The position numbers and the translations under genes are program-made. 64,000 nucleotides of DNA, from the NCBI GenBank assembly GCA_051252455.1, contig JBPOFM010000005.1, positions 62,001-126,000 of the forward strand, written 5' to 3'. Below are positions 1 through 9,557 of this stretch, piece after piece (within the stretch, counting starts at the first letter, position 1; each line of letters starts with the position of its first letter). Source of the stretch: JBPOFM01 sp051252455. GTDB lineage: Bacteria; Bacteroidota; Bacteroidia; Flavobacteriales; Flavobacteriaceae. The notes under the pieces are model-generated. The model made no database searches and was not told the origin of the DNA. It saw only the letters and a list, made by a program, of their open reading frames with translations.

Positions 1-1
1 T

Positions 2-205
2 AGAGCCACTATGCAAGGAATGGTGGTGTTTGATTATGCCGACCAATATGGTGTCGCTGCAAAGCAATTGGGGAAGTGGCTAGCAGAAGGTAAAATTAAG
101 AGTAAGGAAGCTGTATATGAGGGGATTGAAAATTTTCAAGACACTTACGATAGATTGTTTACCGGTGAGAAACTCGGTAAATTGGTTCTCAAAGTGAAAG
201 AATGA
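2..205 (+). CDS. NADP-dependent oxidoreductase, C-terminal fragment (CurA/MDR-like)
   Basis: Only the last 67 codons are inside the window; the frame is open to the left edge, so the gene begins upstream. The fragment has the C-terminal signature of zinc-less medium-chain NADPH reductases of the CurA/leukotriene B4 dehydrogenase type: an M-x-G-x-x-V-F-D-Y segment, then a W-L-x-E-G-K-I stretch, an E-G-I-E-N-F segment and a final G-K-L-V-L-K-V. Such enzymes reduce activated double bonds with NADPH. Substrate cannot be judged from this fragment. Family assignment is fairly sure, specificity unknown. Confidence 0.7.
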   Translation, partial: RATMQGMVVFDYADQYGVAAKQLGKWLAEGKIKSKEAVYEGIENFQDTYDRLFTGEKLGKLVLKVKE

Positions 206-299
206 ATCATCGCAGAGCATCTAAAGGACTCATAAATCGAACTTTAAGAATATTTTAGCATCGCGTTTATGCATTTCTAATACCAAATTGCGTAAATTC

Positions 300-881
300 A
301 TGAGTATGAAATATGTAATTGGCATCATAATGATAGTTCTGCTAGTAAGTTGCAACAGCACCAAAAGCTATACCGAGCAGGAAAATAGGGAATTTGAATC
401 CTTAAAGGAATTAGTAACTGCTAAAAATCTCGAGATAGAATCGAATACAGCCAAACCAATGGCGTCTACAGGTTTATGGCAAGTGGCCAACAGCAATATG
501 TTAGGACCTGGAAATACGGTCTCGAGCATTGACATTAGTGGAAATTCCAACCATCTAACTATTAAAGGAGATTCCATAAAAGGTTTTTTTCCATATTTCG
601 GTGAAGTTCATTGTTCGTCCGTGTATCCTGGATCGACTCATCAAGGTATTCAGTTCAATGAGATACCTAAAAAGTATCAGACCGTAATTAATGCAAACAA
701 ACGTTCCGTAGACATTAATTTTGAAATTAATGACCAATATCGAAGCAATGAACAGTATGACGTCACTATAACTTTATTTCCAAATCTTAAAAGTACGGTC
801 CAGATTCGCTCATCCAACCGATCTTTTATTGAGTATGTTGGAACCGTCAGTCCATTGAAAGAGGATGATAAGTCAAAGTAA
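300..881 (+). CDS. DUF4251 domain lipoprotein
   Basis: The protein opens with a hydrophobic segment ending in a lipobox-like V-S-C, so it is probably a lipid-anchored envelope protein. The mature part fits DUF4251, a Bacteroidota family: a P-M-A-S-T-G-L motif, a G-D-S-I-x-G-F-F-P-Y-F-G-E motif and a late Y-D-V-T-I-T-L-F-P-N motif. Function of the family is unknown. The frame is open from a TTG at 288, but ATG at 300 or 306 gives a normal signal peptide; 300 is chosen here and 306 is equally possible. It is followed by about 450 bp of gene-free DNA. Confidence 0.75.
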   Translation: MSMKYVIGIIMIVLLVSCNSTKSYTEQENREFESLKELVTAKNLEIESNTAKPMASTGLWQVANSNMLGPGNTVSSIDISGNSNHLTIKGDSIKGFFPYFGEVHCSSVYPGSTHQGIQFNEIPKKYQTVINANKRSVDINFEINDQYRSNEQYDVTITLFPNLKSTVQIRSSNRSFIEYVGTVSPLKEDDKSK

Positions 882-1334
882 GCCTCATCATTTTGGAATT
901 ATCTATTTTACATAATATAAATTATAGTACATAATATAGTGTCTTATATTTCATCAAGAGTTATCTTTTAATCAACTTATTTGACGTTAAATCTATAGAT
1001 CATTAAAATGAGACTAGAATTAATTACTTAAATCCAGAACCAATCCTTTTAGTATCAGTTCCTTAAAACCGCTAAATAGTAATTCAACCCATAAACTTTA
1101 CGATAAACGAAAATATTACCATATCATATAAATATGAGCCATATTGTAACATATATGACGTTTGAAACCAAATTCCAACGTAGCTAACCACATAACTATC
1201 AATCAACCATAACAAAAACTACACGCTAGATACTTCTTTATTGCTTCCGTTTTTTTCGATACAGTTTCTTTTCTGATACTGTATGATTAGCACCGGATTT
1301 CTTGCAAGTAATTTTTGTTAATTCATCAAATAAA
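882..1334. other. Gene-free region, A+T-rich
   Basis: This region of about 450 bp separates the DUF4251 lipoprotein from the giant T9SS protein. It is very A+T-rich with runs of TATAAT-like sequence. I see no convincing ORF, RNA gene or long inverted repeat. It must contain the promoter of the downstream gene, but I could not fix a TAnnTTTG box with confidence. Confidence 0.5.
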
Positions 1335-4300
1335 ATGGCTAACAAAAAACTTATTCCACTGTTGACTTTAGCGATTGCAGCGCTTTTAGTTCTATTTTTC
1401 GTTAAATCACAAAATTATTCTTCAGATTATTCTGAGTATGAAAGTGTAGAGTTTCGGGATCATGAAAAACTAACTTCAGAATACAGCATGCGTGCACAAG
1501 TAATGGCCCCACCAGCCATTACCGCTGAACCGATTGCAAAATTTCTTAATGGAAATTTACCAACGACCACTCCATTAACTGACGTCGGTATTCCAAACTT
1601 ATTGTCACTAACTGGAGCCTTTTCCCATATAGTTGATATGACGCCTAGCCCAGGACTCATCCCCTATGATATGATTGAACCTTTCTGGTCTGATGGTGCT
1701 GATAAAAAAAGATGGATGGCCATACCAAATGATGGCTCATACAATACTGCTGACGAGCAAATTACATTTTCAAATGATGAAGCTTGGGACTTTCCAAGAG
1801 GCTCTGTCCTCATTAAACATTTCGAGATTGGTGGACAACGTCTTGAAACACGTTTTGAAGTGAAGGGTGACGATGACGTCTATTACTATTTAACCTATAA
1901 GTGGAATAGCGCACAAACAGATGCGACACTGTTAAATGCTGCTGTTGATGAAGACGTCGTTGTTGGCGGAGTGACCCAATCTTGGCATTACCCAAGCAGA
2001 ACCGAGTGTGCGTCTTGTCACTTTCCTCAAAACGGTAGTGTTCTAGGACCAAAAACAAGACACCTCAATAAATCTATTCTATATCCTAGTTCAGGTATTA
2101 CGATGAACCAACTCGTTAATTTCAGTGAGCTCGGACTCATCACTGAATCAATCAACCCTCTCAATGTCAATGGTTATCCAGCCGTAGCTGCAAAAGACGA
2201 TTTAAGTGCATCCATTGAAGACAGAGCGAGATCTTATATCGATGTCAACTGTGCAAGTTGTCACAACCCAACGGTCAATAATGCTGCTATGTTTGATGCG
2301 CGCTACACGACGCCATTGGCAAATCAAAATATTATTTATGGTGCTGTCATTTATGATGAGGGTTTGAACGATCCTAAAGTGATCATTCCTCAAGATGTTG
2401 CAAATTCAATGGCACATTTTAGAATGAATTCCACACAAACTGGTATTGAAATGCCACCTATTGCAAAAGATGTTGTGGATACTGCAGGTGTTCAATTAAT
2501 TGAAGATTGGATCAATAGTTTGACGCCTACATCCTCTTCCCCACCCTTAGCTTTGTTTTCTGCTTCTACAGCAAATGGACCTGCGCCTTTGAGTGTTAAT
2601 TTTGATGCGTCAGCTTCAACCGATCCTGATGGAGACACACTCACCTATTCTTGGAATTTCGGAGATGGTGCCACCGCAACAGGTGTGACGACGAGTCATG
2701 TGTATACGAGTTCGGGTGAGTTTACAGCAACATTGATTGTGAGTGATGGGCTACAATCTGACCAAACAACCACTTTAATTGCAGTAAATAATACTAACCC
2801 TGGAGGAAATACAGTAGCCTTTACAGATGGAACTGGTCTTCTAGGTCAAGACAACTTTAGTGGGTTGCCTATGGGAGTTATCGATATGAACGGCGATGGA
2901 AAAGACGATATTGTACAGTTTAACAATGCTAGAACGCTTCGCATCCAATATCAAAATGGCGCCGGACAAGCGTTTACAACCTTCACTCACGGTGCTGTAA
3001 GTAATGCAAATCAATGGGGTACTGCTATTGCTGACTTTGATCATAATGGCTATAATGATGTGATGTCGGGTGGTGCTTATGATAACTTAAAAATTATCAA
3101 GAATAATAATGGCAACAACTCCTACTCGCAGTCTAATCTATTTAACTCAAACATGTTCTTACAAAGTGTAAATTTTGCTGATATCAATAACGATGGCTGG
3201 GCTGATATTTTTGGATGTCATGATGACGCCGAAGCACGACCATATCAAAATAATCAGGATGGAACACTCTCTTACAATCAAAATTTAATACGGACCAATA
3301 CAACGCCGAGTAGTGATAATTCTGGAAATTACGGGAGTATGTGGGTCGATTACGATAATGATGGTGATCTGGATTTATATATTTCTAAATGTAGAATTGG
3401 TGTCAACAGCAGTACTGATCCACGCCGTATCAACATGTTATGGCAAAATGATGGCAATAACAATTATACGGAAGTTGCTGCACAGGCTAATCTTAAAATA
3501 GGAGCTCAATCCTGGTTCACTGATTTCGGTGATATTGATAATGATGGTGATTTAGATGCTATTGTAGTAAACCACTATGAAGCTCCTAATTTAATGAGAA
3601 ACAATGGTGACGGCACCTTTACCGAAATTACTTCAGGTAGCGGCTTACCATCTCTAACTTCACAAGGTAATTTGGCCATTCAAGGTTTCTTTAAAGATTT
3701 CAATAATGACGGCTATTTAGATTTAATGATATCAGGAACACGAAATCACTTTTTGCTATATAATAATGGGGATGGTACATTTCAAAATGCCATAAATCCG
3801 TTTGACTCCGATCAAATTCAGTCGTTCTCTGTAGGAGATCTGAATCATGACGGGTTCTTGGATATTTATGCCGGATATGCTAGTGGATTCAATTCACCAA
3901 CTACCATAAAAGATAGAATTTGGCTAAATCAAGGCAACGCAAACAATTATCTCAATATTCAATTAGAAGGCACCGTCAGTAATATAAACGGTATTGGAGC
4001 CCGGGTGGAACTCTATGGTACTTGGGGGAAACAAATACGAGATGTGAAATCAGGTGAAGGATATGGTTTGGTAAATACGTTTACGCAACATTTCGGAATT
4101 GGCGTCAGCACTCAAGTAGAGAAAGTTATTGTACGCTGGCCTTCAGGAATTGTGGATGAAATTCCCAATCCGGGAATTAACCAATTTTTACATATTATTG
4201 AAAGCCAACCAACACCAACCTGTTCTGATGGCATTCAAAATGGTGATGAAACTGGGGTTGATTGTGGCGGTACTTGCGCTGAATGTCCACCTCCACCTAC

Positions 4301-6782
4301 TTGTACAGACATCGTGGTTTCCATAACATTTGACGACTATCCACAAGAAACAAGCTGGTCTATTCTAGATAGTTCTGGCACTACTATTGCTTCGGGCGGA
4401 ACTTATGCTGGTCAAGCAGGCTCTACAATCACTATTGAAGAATGTCTCCCAGATGGTTGTTATGACTTTATCATCAATGATACTTACGGAGATGGTATTT
4501 GTTGTGGTCAATATGGCGATGGATCCTATACAGTAACAGCTAATGGGTTAACAGTTGCATCAGGTGGAGACTTTGGGAGCTCTGAGAGCACTAATTTCTG
4601 CGTAGGTGATGTACCATGTGAAGATGCGGACTTAACGGTTATTAATATAGATTTTGAAAACGGAACCGGTACAGATTGGACCACATCAGGAACTGCTACT
4701 TCTGGAGCCTTTATTATTGCAAATCCCACAGCCGTAACGGATGGTGGTGTGCTAACACAGCCAGAAGATGATCACAGTGCGGTAGGAACCAACGCATTTT
4801 TCACAGCAACAAATACGTCGGCAGGTGTTAACGATGTTGACGGTGGTGTTGCAATTGCGACGTCTCCCATCTATACCATTCCTTCTGAATCTAATTTGTC
4901 AATTTGGTATTTCTTTGGTCAACGTGATGCTGGTGACGATGCAGGTGATTTCTTTAGATTAGAATATTCAATTAATGGTGGTAGCAGCTATACCACCCTT
5001 GCATCCTATGGTGATGTAACTGTACAAGCACTATGGACGGAAGCAACAGCAGTCATTCCAGCAAACTCAAGTTTAGTCATTCGCGTCTCGGCGGCTGATG
5101 GTACAGCTAATGGTGATCTTATTGAGGCAGGAATTGATGACTTTGTGGTAACCGCAATTTGCCAAGACCCAATTCTATATACCTTTAATAACAACGTTTG
5201 GTCTCCGAGCGATCCTAATAACGTATCTAGAAATAACGATATGATTCTAGTCGAAGCTGGTGAAGCCGTCATTTCCATGGATACTGCCATTGATATGGTA
5301 ACGGTCGAAGCTGGTGCAGCTCTAACCGTAAATGCAGGCGTTACCCTATCCGCAAATTCAACCACTTTAAAATCCACATCTTTGTTTTATTCCAGTTTAA
5401 TAGCGAGGGGAACAGTGGAAGGAATCGTGAAATATGAGCGTTTTGTAAATGCCAATTCTGGAGGTAATGATCTACTGTCTCCTCCCCTTTCAGGTCAGAC
5501 CTGGTTAGACTTCCTTGGTTCTGAAACCAATGCAACGGATATCTACAATGATGGAAACACCAATCCGCGAACCTATTTATTCGGGCCTTTTGATAAAACG
5601 ACAAGTTGGTATGTCAATTATACGGACGAAGTAACAACAACATTACAAAGTGGCACAGGGTATAGAGCCGCTACCGTTAACGGTACAACGTTAACCTTTA
5701 CAGGTGCTGTCGTTACAACTCCTGTCCCTGTAGATATTATAGTTGCTGGAACCAGTTACGCAGATTGGAACCTAATAGGCAATCCATATCCTTCTTATGT
5801 TGCTATGGATCAATTCTTAAGTTTTGTAATTTCCGATAACGGAGCAGAACCAATCATAAGAAACATCGATATTTTAGAAGATGTTTCCGGAATATATGGG
5901 TACGATGGCGATGCATCCAATGGTTATGATGTCATTACGTTGGCAAATGCTGGCAATCGATTAATGGCACCAGGACAAGGATTTCTTGTGTCAGCAGAGA
6001 GCGCGCACGTAGAAGATTTCAATATCATGTTTGATCCATCGATGCAAGTTGCAGGATCCGATGATGATTTCATCCCTGGTCGTAACGCAAGTGAACTTAC
6101 CTTTTTAAAACTAAAAGCTCAAAAAACAAACAAGACCTATTCCACCGAGTTCTATTTTAATGACAATGCAAGTCAAGGCTTTGATGTCGGATACGATGGT
6201 AAAATACTAGGAAATACAGCACCTAATTTTGCGCTCTATTCGCATTTGGTACAAGATAATACGGGACTCCCAATAGCCTTACAGGCCTTGAATCCTTCAG
6301 ATTTAGAAAATACCAGAATTCCGTTGGGTGTCAATTCCAATCAAGGGGAACAAATAACCTTTAGTATCAGTGAAACGACATTACCAAGTCACGTTGAAGT
6401 GTATCTGGAAGATACCGCAACCAATACGATTGTACTGTTAAACTCGAGTGACTATATACTGACACCTACTGTAGCCCTGAATGGTACAGGTCGTTTCTAT
6501 CTCAACATCGGATCGTCCGTATTAGCAATAGGTAACAATACGTTAGATGACATACGAATCTATACAACCCTCAACCCAAAAGCCTTGATTATAAAAGGCG
6601 AATTAAATGCACCTACCACGGTAAATTTATATGATGTAAGAGGTCGATTGGTATTAAAACCGTCTATAAATCACTTCGATGTCATCAACACCGTTGATAT
6701 TTCAACATTAGAAAGTGGTGTGTATTTTGTAAAATTGTTCAATGATAGTCAGAGCAAGACACAAAAGGTTATAATTAATTAG
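1335..6782 (+). CDS. T9SS-secreted diheme cytochrome fused to PKD, FG-GAP/VCBS and ASPIC/UnbV domains
   Basis: The product is 1815 aa. An N-terminal hydrophobic helix (about residues 4-22) is a signal peptide or anchor. Residues of about 70-400 resemble the SO2930-type diheme c-type cytochrome family and carry two heme-attachment motifs, CASCH at 225-229 and 306-310. A PKD domain follows (about 403-482, with W-N-F-G-D-G), then FG-GAP/VCBS repeats with D-x-N-x-D-G loops (about 510-855), an ASPIC/UnbV domain (about 880-955), a Cys-rich G-D-G-I-C-C-G segment, a MAM/choice-of-anchor-J-like region, and a T9SS type A sorting domain in the last 80 residues (G-V-Y-F-V-K-L, then basic tail). ATG 1335 is preferred over an upstream in-frame TTG at 1302 because it places the signal helix near the N terminus. 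Cell-surface redox function is inferred. Confidence 0.8.
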   Translation: MANKKLIPLLTLAIAALLVLFFVKSQNYSSDYSEYESVEFRDHEKLTSEYSMRAQVMAPPAITAEPIAKFLNGNLPTTTPLTDVGIPNLLSLTGAFSHIVDMTPSPGLIPYDMIEPFWSDGADKKRWMAIPNDGSYNTADEQITFSNDEAWDFPRGSVLIKHFEIGGQRLETRFEVKGDDDVYYYLTYKWNSAQTDATLLNAAVDEDVVVGGVTQSWHYPSRTECASCHFPQNGSVLGPKTRHLNKSILYPSSGITMNQLVNFSELGLITESINPLNVNGYPAVAAKDDLSASIEDRARSYIDVNCASCHNPTVNNAAMFDARYTTPLANQNIIYGAVIYDEGLNDPKVIIPQDVANSMAHFRMNSTQTGIEMPPIAKDVVDTAGVQLIEDWINSLTPTSSSPPLALFSASTANGPAPLSVNFDASASTDPDGDTLTYSWNFGDGATATGVTTSHVYTSSGEFTATLIVSDGLQSDQTTTLIAVNNTNPGGNTVAFTDGTGLLGQDNFSGLPMGVIDMNGDGKDDIVQFNNARTLRIQYQNGAGQAFTTFTHGAVSNANQWGTAIADFDHNGYNDVMSGGAYDNLKIIKNNNGNNSYSQSNLFNSNMFLQSVNFADINNDGWADIFGCHDDAEARPYQNNQDGTLSYNQNLIRTNTTPSSDNSGNYGSMWVDYDNDGDLDLYISKCRIGVNSSTDPRRINMLWQNDGNNNYTEVAAQANLKIGAQSWFTDFGDIDNDGDLDAIVVNHYEAPNLMRNNGDGTFTEITSGSGLPSLTSQGNLAIQGFFKDFNNDGYLDLMISGTRNHFLLYNNGDGTFQNAINPFDSDQIQSFSVGDLNHDGFLDIYAGYASGFNSPTTIKDRIWLNQGNANNYLNIQLEGTVSNINGIGARVELYGTWGKQIRDVKSGEGYGLVNTFTQHFGIGVSTQVEKVIVRWPSGIVDEIPNPGINQFLHIIESQPTPTCSDGIQNGDETGVDCGGTCAECPPPPTCTDIVVSITFDDYPQETSWSILDSSGTTIASGGTYAGQAGSTITIEECLPDGCYDFIINDTYGDGICCGQYGDGSYTVTANGLTVASGGDFGSSESTNFCVGDVPCEDADLTVINIDFENGTGTDWTTSGTATSGAFIIANPTAVTDGGVLTQPEDDHSAVGTNAFFTATNTSAGVNDVDGGVAIATSPIYTIPSESNLSIWYFFGQRDAGDDAGDFFRLEYSINGGSSYTTLASYGDVTVQALWTEATAVIPANSSLVIRVSAADGTANGDLIEAGIDDFVVTAICQDPILYTFNNNVWSPSDPNNVSRNNDMILVEAGEAVISMDTAIDMVTVEAGAALTVNAGVTLSANSTTLKSTSLFYSSLIARGTVEGIVKYERFVNANSGGNDLLSPPLSGQTWLDFLGSETNATDIYNDGNTNPRTYLFGPFDKTTSWYVNYTDEVTTTLQSGTGYRAATVNGTTLTFTGAVVTTPVPVDIIVAGTSYADWNLIGNPYPSYVAMDQFLSFVISDNGAEPIIRNIDILEDVSGIYGYDGDASNGYDVITLANAGNRLMAPGQGFLVSAESAHVEDFNIMFDPSMQVAGSDDDFIPGRNASELTFLKLKAQKTNKTYSTEFYFNDNASQGFDVGYDGKILGNTAPNFALYSHLVQDNTGLPIALQALNPSDLENTRIPLGVNSNQGEQITFSISETTLPSHVEVYLEDTATNTIVLLNSSDYILTPTVALNGTGRFYLNIGSSVLAIGNNTLDDIRIYTTLNPKALIIKGELNAPTTVNLYDVRGRLVLKPSINHFDVINTVDISTLESGVYFVKLFNDSQSKTQKVIIN

Positions 6783-6810
6783 ATTATTGTTATTATTATA
6801 ATGAATAGAA

Positions 6811-6842
6811 AAAAAAGCAAGCTGTAATAAGCTTGCTTTTTT
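6811..6842. terminator. Bidirectional intrinsic terminator
   Basis: The inverted repeat GCAAGCT / AGCTTGC (6817-6823 and 6830-6836, loop 6824-6829) is flanked by six A on the left and a run of T on the right. It therefore works in both directions. It lies between the convergent giant T9SS gene and the four-gene minus-strand operon. Confidence 0.9.
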
Positions 6843-6887
6843 TTATTCATCGCATAAAGGATGTCTTTTTAATCTTATGAGTGGTTT

Positions 6888-7535
6888 TTACTGAAAATAA
6901 AAAAAGTTCCAATCAAAAAATATTTTATTACCATCTTCTATATTCTTTATCTTATCCATTAATCGGTGTCTGTGACCAGCACCAACAAGAAATACTGCTT
7001 TCTTTGACTTATTTAATTTAAAGTATTTATCAATAAGACTGATCCATTGGTTTTCGCGCATGTCATTCCATTTTAACCAATCAAAGTAAAAATCTGTTAA
7101 CTCTTTATGTTTAACCTTATCTATGAAGTACTTCTCCATGTCATCCATATCTTTAAATATCTTGTCGCCATCCAAACTGTTTAAAAAGGTGAATCCCTTC
7201 AAATATGTCTCATTTAATAGCACACTATGGGCATTATAATATACTTTCATCTCACGCTTAATTAACGAAAACATGTCCTCAAGGCGTTTATCAAAAGGAT
7301 CTTCATTTAGATCAACTGGAATTATTTCAGTAGATTTTTCTTTAATTAATTTTCTAATAACCTCCATTTCTGGAGTAACAACATCAGTTCTCTTTATATA
7401 TTGAGGTAATTTTTCAGGTGAAGACTCACAAAAAACTACTTGAGGATTGATTTTATGGATAATTTTATATAATTCTTCAGATGTGCAAGCTCCACCTTCT
7501 GAATGGGTAGTTCCTAAAACAATTACAGTACACAT
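6888..7535 (-). CDS. TraB/TIKI-like putative metallohydrolase in ABC-3C operon
   Basis: The 215-aa product shows the hallmarks of the TraB/GumN/TIKI superfamily: a first GxxH motif right after the first strand (G8-T-T-H11), a glutamate after the second strand (E37 in F-C-E-S-S) and a second GxxH near the C terminus (G185-A-G-H188, in V-G-A-G-H). In TIKI proteins the two GxxH histidines and an acidic residue are metal ligands of a protease active site. There is no signal peptide or membrane helix, so it should be cytoplasmic. It is the last gene of a minus-strand operon, 48 bp after the ABC-3C ATPase gene. It could be an accessory effector of that system or an independent passenger. Superfamily call moderate to good; substrate unknown. 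Confidence 0.65.
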   Translation of the reverse strand: MCTVIVLGTTHSEGGACTSEELYKIIHKINPQVVFCESSPEKLPQYIKRTDVVTPEMEVIRKLIKEKSTEIIPVDLNEDPFDKRLEDMFSLIKREMKVYYNAHSVLLNETYLKGFTFLNSLDGDKIFKDMDDMEKYFIDKVKHKELTDFYFDWLKWNDMRENQWISLIDKYFKLNKSKKAVFLVGAGHRHRLMDKIKNIEDGNKIFFDWNFFYFQ

Positions 7536-7583
7536 ATGGCTATTAACAAGATTTTGTTGGTATCAACATAGGTAAAGGACATA

Positions 7584-9554
7584 TTATTTATCCAACCAGT
7601 CATCAGGTATTAATGCTTTATCATCTTCATCATCTCGCCATCTGAATACTTTATGAACTGAAGCAAATTCTGACCATACATTAGAACCAGCATGCTCTAA
7701 AACTATGATTTGTAGTTTGCCTTTAGTTCTGACTATGGCTTCATTTAAAGCCTTAAATATTCTTTTTACGCGTTCAATGTCATCACTTTTAATTATTTCT
7801 TCTGCATTTAACTCTGGAAAATAGGCTTGACTAGGTTGGTCAAAAAACAGAAAGTTCGGTACTGGATGAGACTCATTTCTTAAAAACAGTTCTTGTAATG
7901 CTAATGCAGTCGATATATGATATGCCATATAATTAGAACCACTACCTATTTCCCAAAGAAAATCTTCTCTTTTATTGCCTAAAAATTTCAATGTTAAATT
8001 TATAACATCTAGTTCCGCAGGATCATCACTCCTTTCAGCATTAAATATTTTTGAATAATGTTCGATTGAAGATTGAATTCGATTTATCGCATTCTTCTGT
8101 TTTTGTTTTATCTTATCTCTATCTATTATTTTTCTTAATTCATTGATCTTAAATCTTATACCTGTTAAATCAGCTAAAAGCCCTTTGTCCTGAAAGAGAG
8201 TGTCATAATCACTCAATTTACTTTCTAATTCACCAACAAACCTGAGTACTGAACTCGAAGATTGATTTTGAGATTTATATTTTGCATCAACACGTTGTAA
8301 ACCATTTAACTCCGTTCTAACTTTATTTAAACTATCTTCTTTTGATTTAAGACTCTTGTTCAAATCAAGAATCTCTTTATCAAGAACTTTTCGTATTTCA
8401 TTAGAACTACTTGCCTTTTCTTTTATTGATTCACTAACAATAGATAATTTCTTTACATATTCCCTTGTATCATCAGATGAGGTTTTGCAAAAAGGACAAA
8501 CTTCATTATTCAGTTTTCTCGAGAACCAATCAACACTCGCAGTTCTTCCATATTGGTCAAGAATAGCCTGGTTATATTCAATGTTGCTGGAATATACGTT
8601 TTTAATTAAAATTTGACGAGTTCTTAAATATTCGATTTCCTGAGAAATCTCAATTTCATTGTTTTTTAAATTATTAATTTTTGTAGTTATATCATTAGTA
8701 ACTCCTATCTCAATTTGTGGCAAACCATCATTAGCAATTCTTTGGGGTATCCCGCGTAAATATCTCATATAATTCTCAGCTGACCATTTATCGCTTGGAT
8801 ATGGCGATTGGGCTAGCAGGCCAAATTCTTTTGCTCTTAAATAATATGTTTTAATTTGGGAATCCCATTTTGAAGATAATTTTTCATTATTTTCAATTTC
8901 CTTTTCTAAAATAGCGGCATCTTTTATCAACTCCTTAATTTCTTCTTGAGCTCTCAAAATTTTGTTATCAATAGCTCCTAATACATAAGGGAAAATGGTC
9001 TTTAGCTTTTCTCTATGTTCATATGTATCTGATCGATAGAATAAAGTTCTAGGATTGGCAATAATATATTGAGGTTGAAATACAAAGGAAACCATATCTC
9101 TAAAACTTGGTCTTGACTTGAAGCCTGAATCAGAATCAGAATCAAAACCTAAATCAGATAATTGTGAAAGCTCGTCTAATCTAAATTTAACTTGAGTATA
9201 ATTATGAGTTTTACCAGCGATTTTTAATGGAATTTTTCCGATTCTATGTCTCTCTAACATATACATATCCCCTGATGATTGAATGTCCCCAGGTTCTTTT
9301 CTTGCCAATAAAAGTTCACGATTATCAAGCGAAATAAGAATCCCAAACCAACTAGTTTTATTTCTAATTAATCCAGTTGGAATTTGACATTTACTGCTTG
9401 CTAAACAATAATCAACAATCGTAATTAAAGCAGATTTTCCTCTTTCACTGTCTCCAGTAATAACATTGATTTTATCTATTTGAAACTCAATTTCTCGTAT
9501 AGGCAAAGATTCATTCTTTGGCCATAGAATTATTTTTAATAATCTAAAATTCAT
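7584..9554 (-). CDS. ABC-3C system ATPase (DUF3732, SMC/Rad50-like)
   Basis: The 656-aa product has a Walker A motif GDSERGKS at residues 34-41, a long central region rich in charged coiled-coil-like sequence, a C-P-F-C pair at 353-356 in the middle of it, an ABC-signature-like G-S-G-S-N-Y-M-A region near 530, and a Walker B FLFFD ending at D572. This is the split-head architecture of Rad50/SMC ATPases, and the CPFC resembles the Rad50 zinc hook. The protein matches DUF3732, which I recognise as the ATPase of ABC three-component systems. The gene starts 3 bp after the middle-component gene, so translation is probably coupled. The region is about 30 percent GC in lines I counted by hand, lower than its flanks. 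Confidence 0.8.
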   Translation of the reverse strand: MNFRLLKIILWPKNESLPIREIEFQIDKINVITGDSERGKSALITIVDYCLASSKCQIPTGLIRNKTSWFGILISLDNRELLLARKEPGDIQSSGDMYMLERHRIGKIPLKIAGKTHNYTQVKFRLDELSQLSDLGFDSDSDSGFKSRPSFRDMVSFVFQPQYIIANPRTLFYRSDTYEHREKLKTIFPYVLGAIDNKILRAQEEIKELIKDAAILEKEIENNEKLSSKWDSQIKTYYLRAKEFGLLAQSPYPSDKWSAENYMRYLRGIPQRIANDGLPQIEIGVTNDITTKINNLKNNEIEISQEIEYLRTRQILIKNVYSSNIEYNQAILDQYGRTASVDWFSRKLNNEVCPFCKTSSDDTREYVKKLSIVSESIKEKASSSNEIRKVLDKEILDLNKSLKSKEDSLNKVRTELNGLQRVDAKYKSQNQSSSSVLRFVGELESKLSDYDTLFQDKGLLADLTGIRFKINELRKIIDRDKIKQKQKNAINRIQSSIEHYSKIFNAERSDDPAELDVINLTLKFLGNKREDFLWEIGSGSNYMAYHISTALALQELFLRNESHPVPNFLFFDQPSQAYFPELNAEEIIKSDDIERVKRIFKALNEAIVRTKGKLQIIVLEHAGSNVWSEFASVHKVFRWRDDEDDKALIPDDWLDK

Positions 9555-9557
9555 TTT

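Noticed and set aside
5006..5377. 123-codon ORF opposite the giant T9SS gene
   Set aside because: It lies fully inside the MAM-like part of a well-supported gene and has no recognisable motif. Other long antisense frames in the window were dismissed for the same reason.
7584..9554. RecN or general SMC repair protein as identity of the ATPase
   Set aside because: The Walker A context, length and the two co-encoded small proteins fit the DUF3732 ABC-3C ATPase better than RecN.
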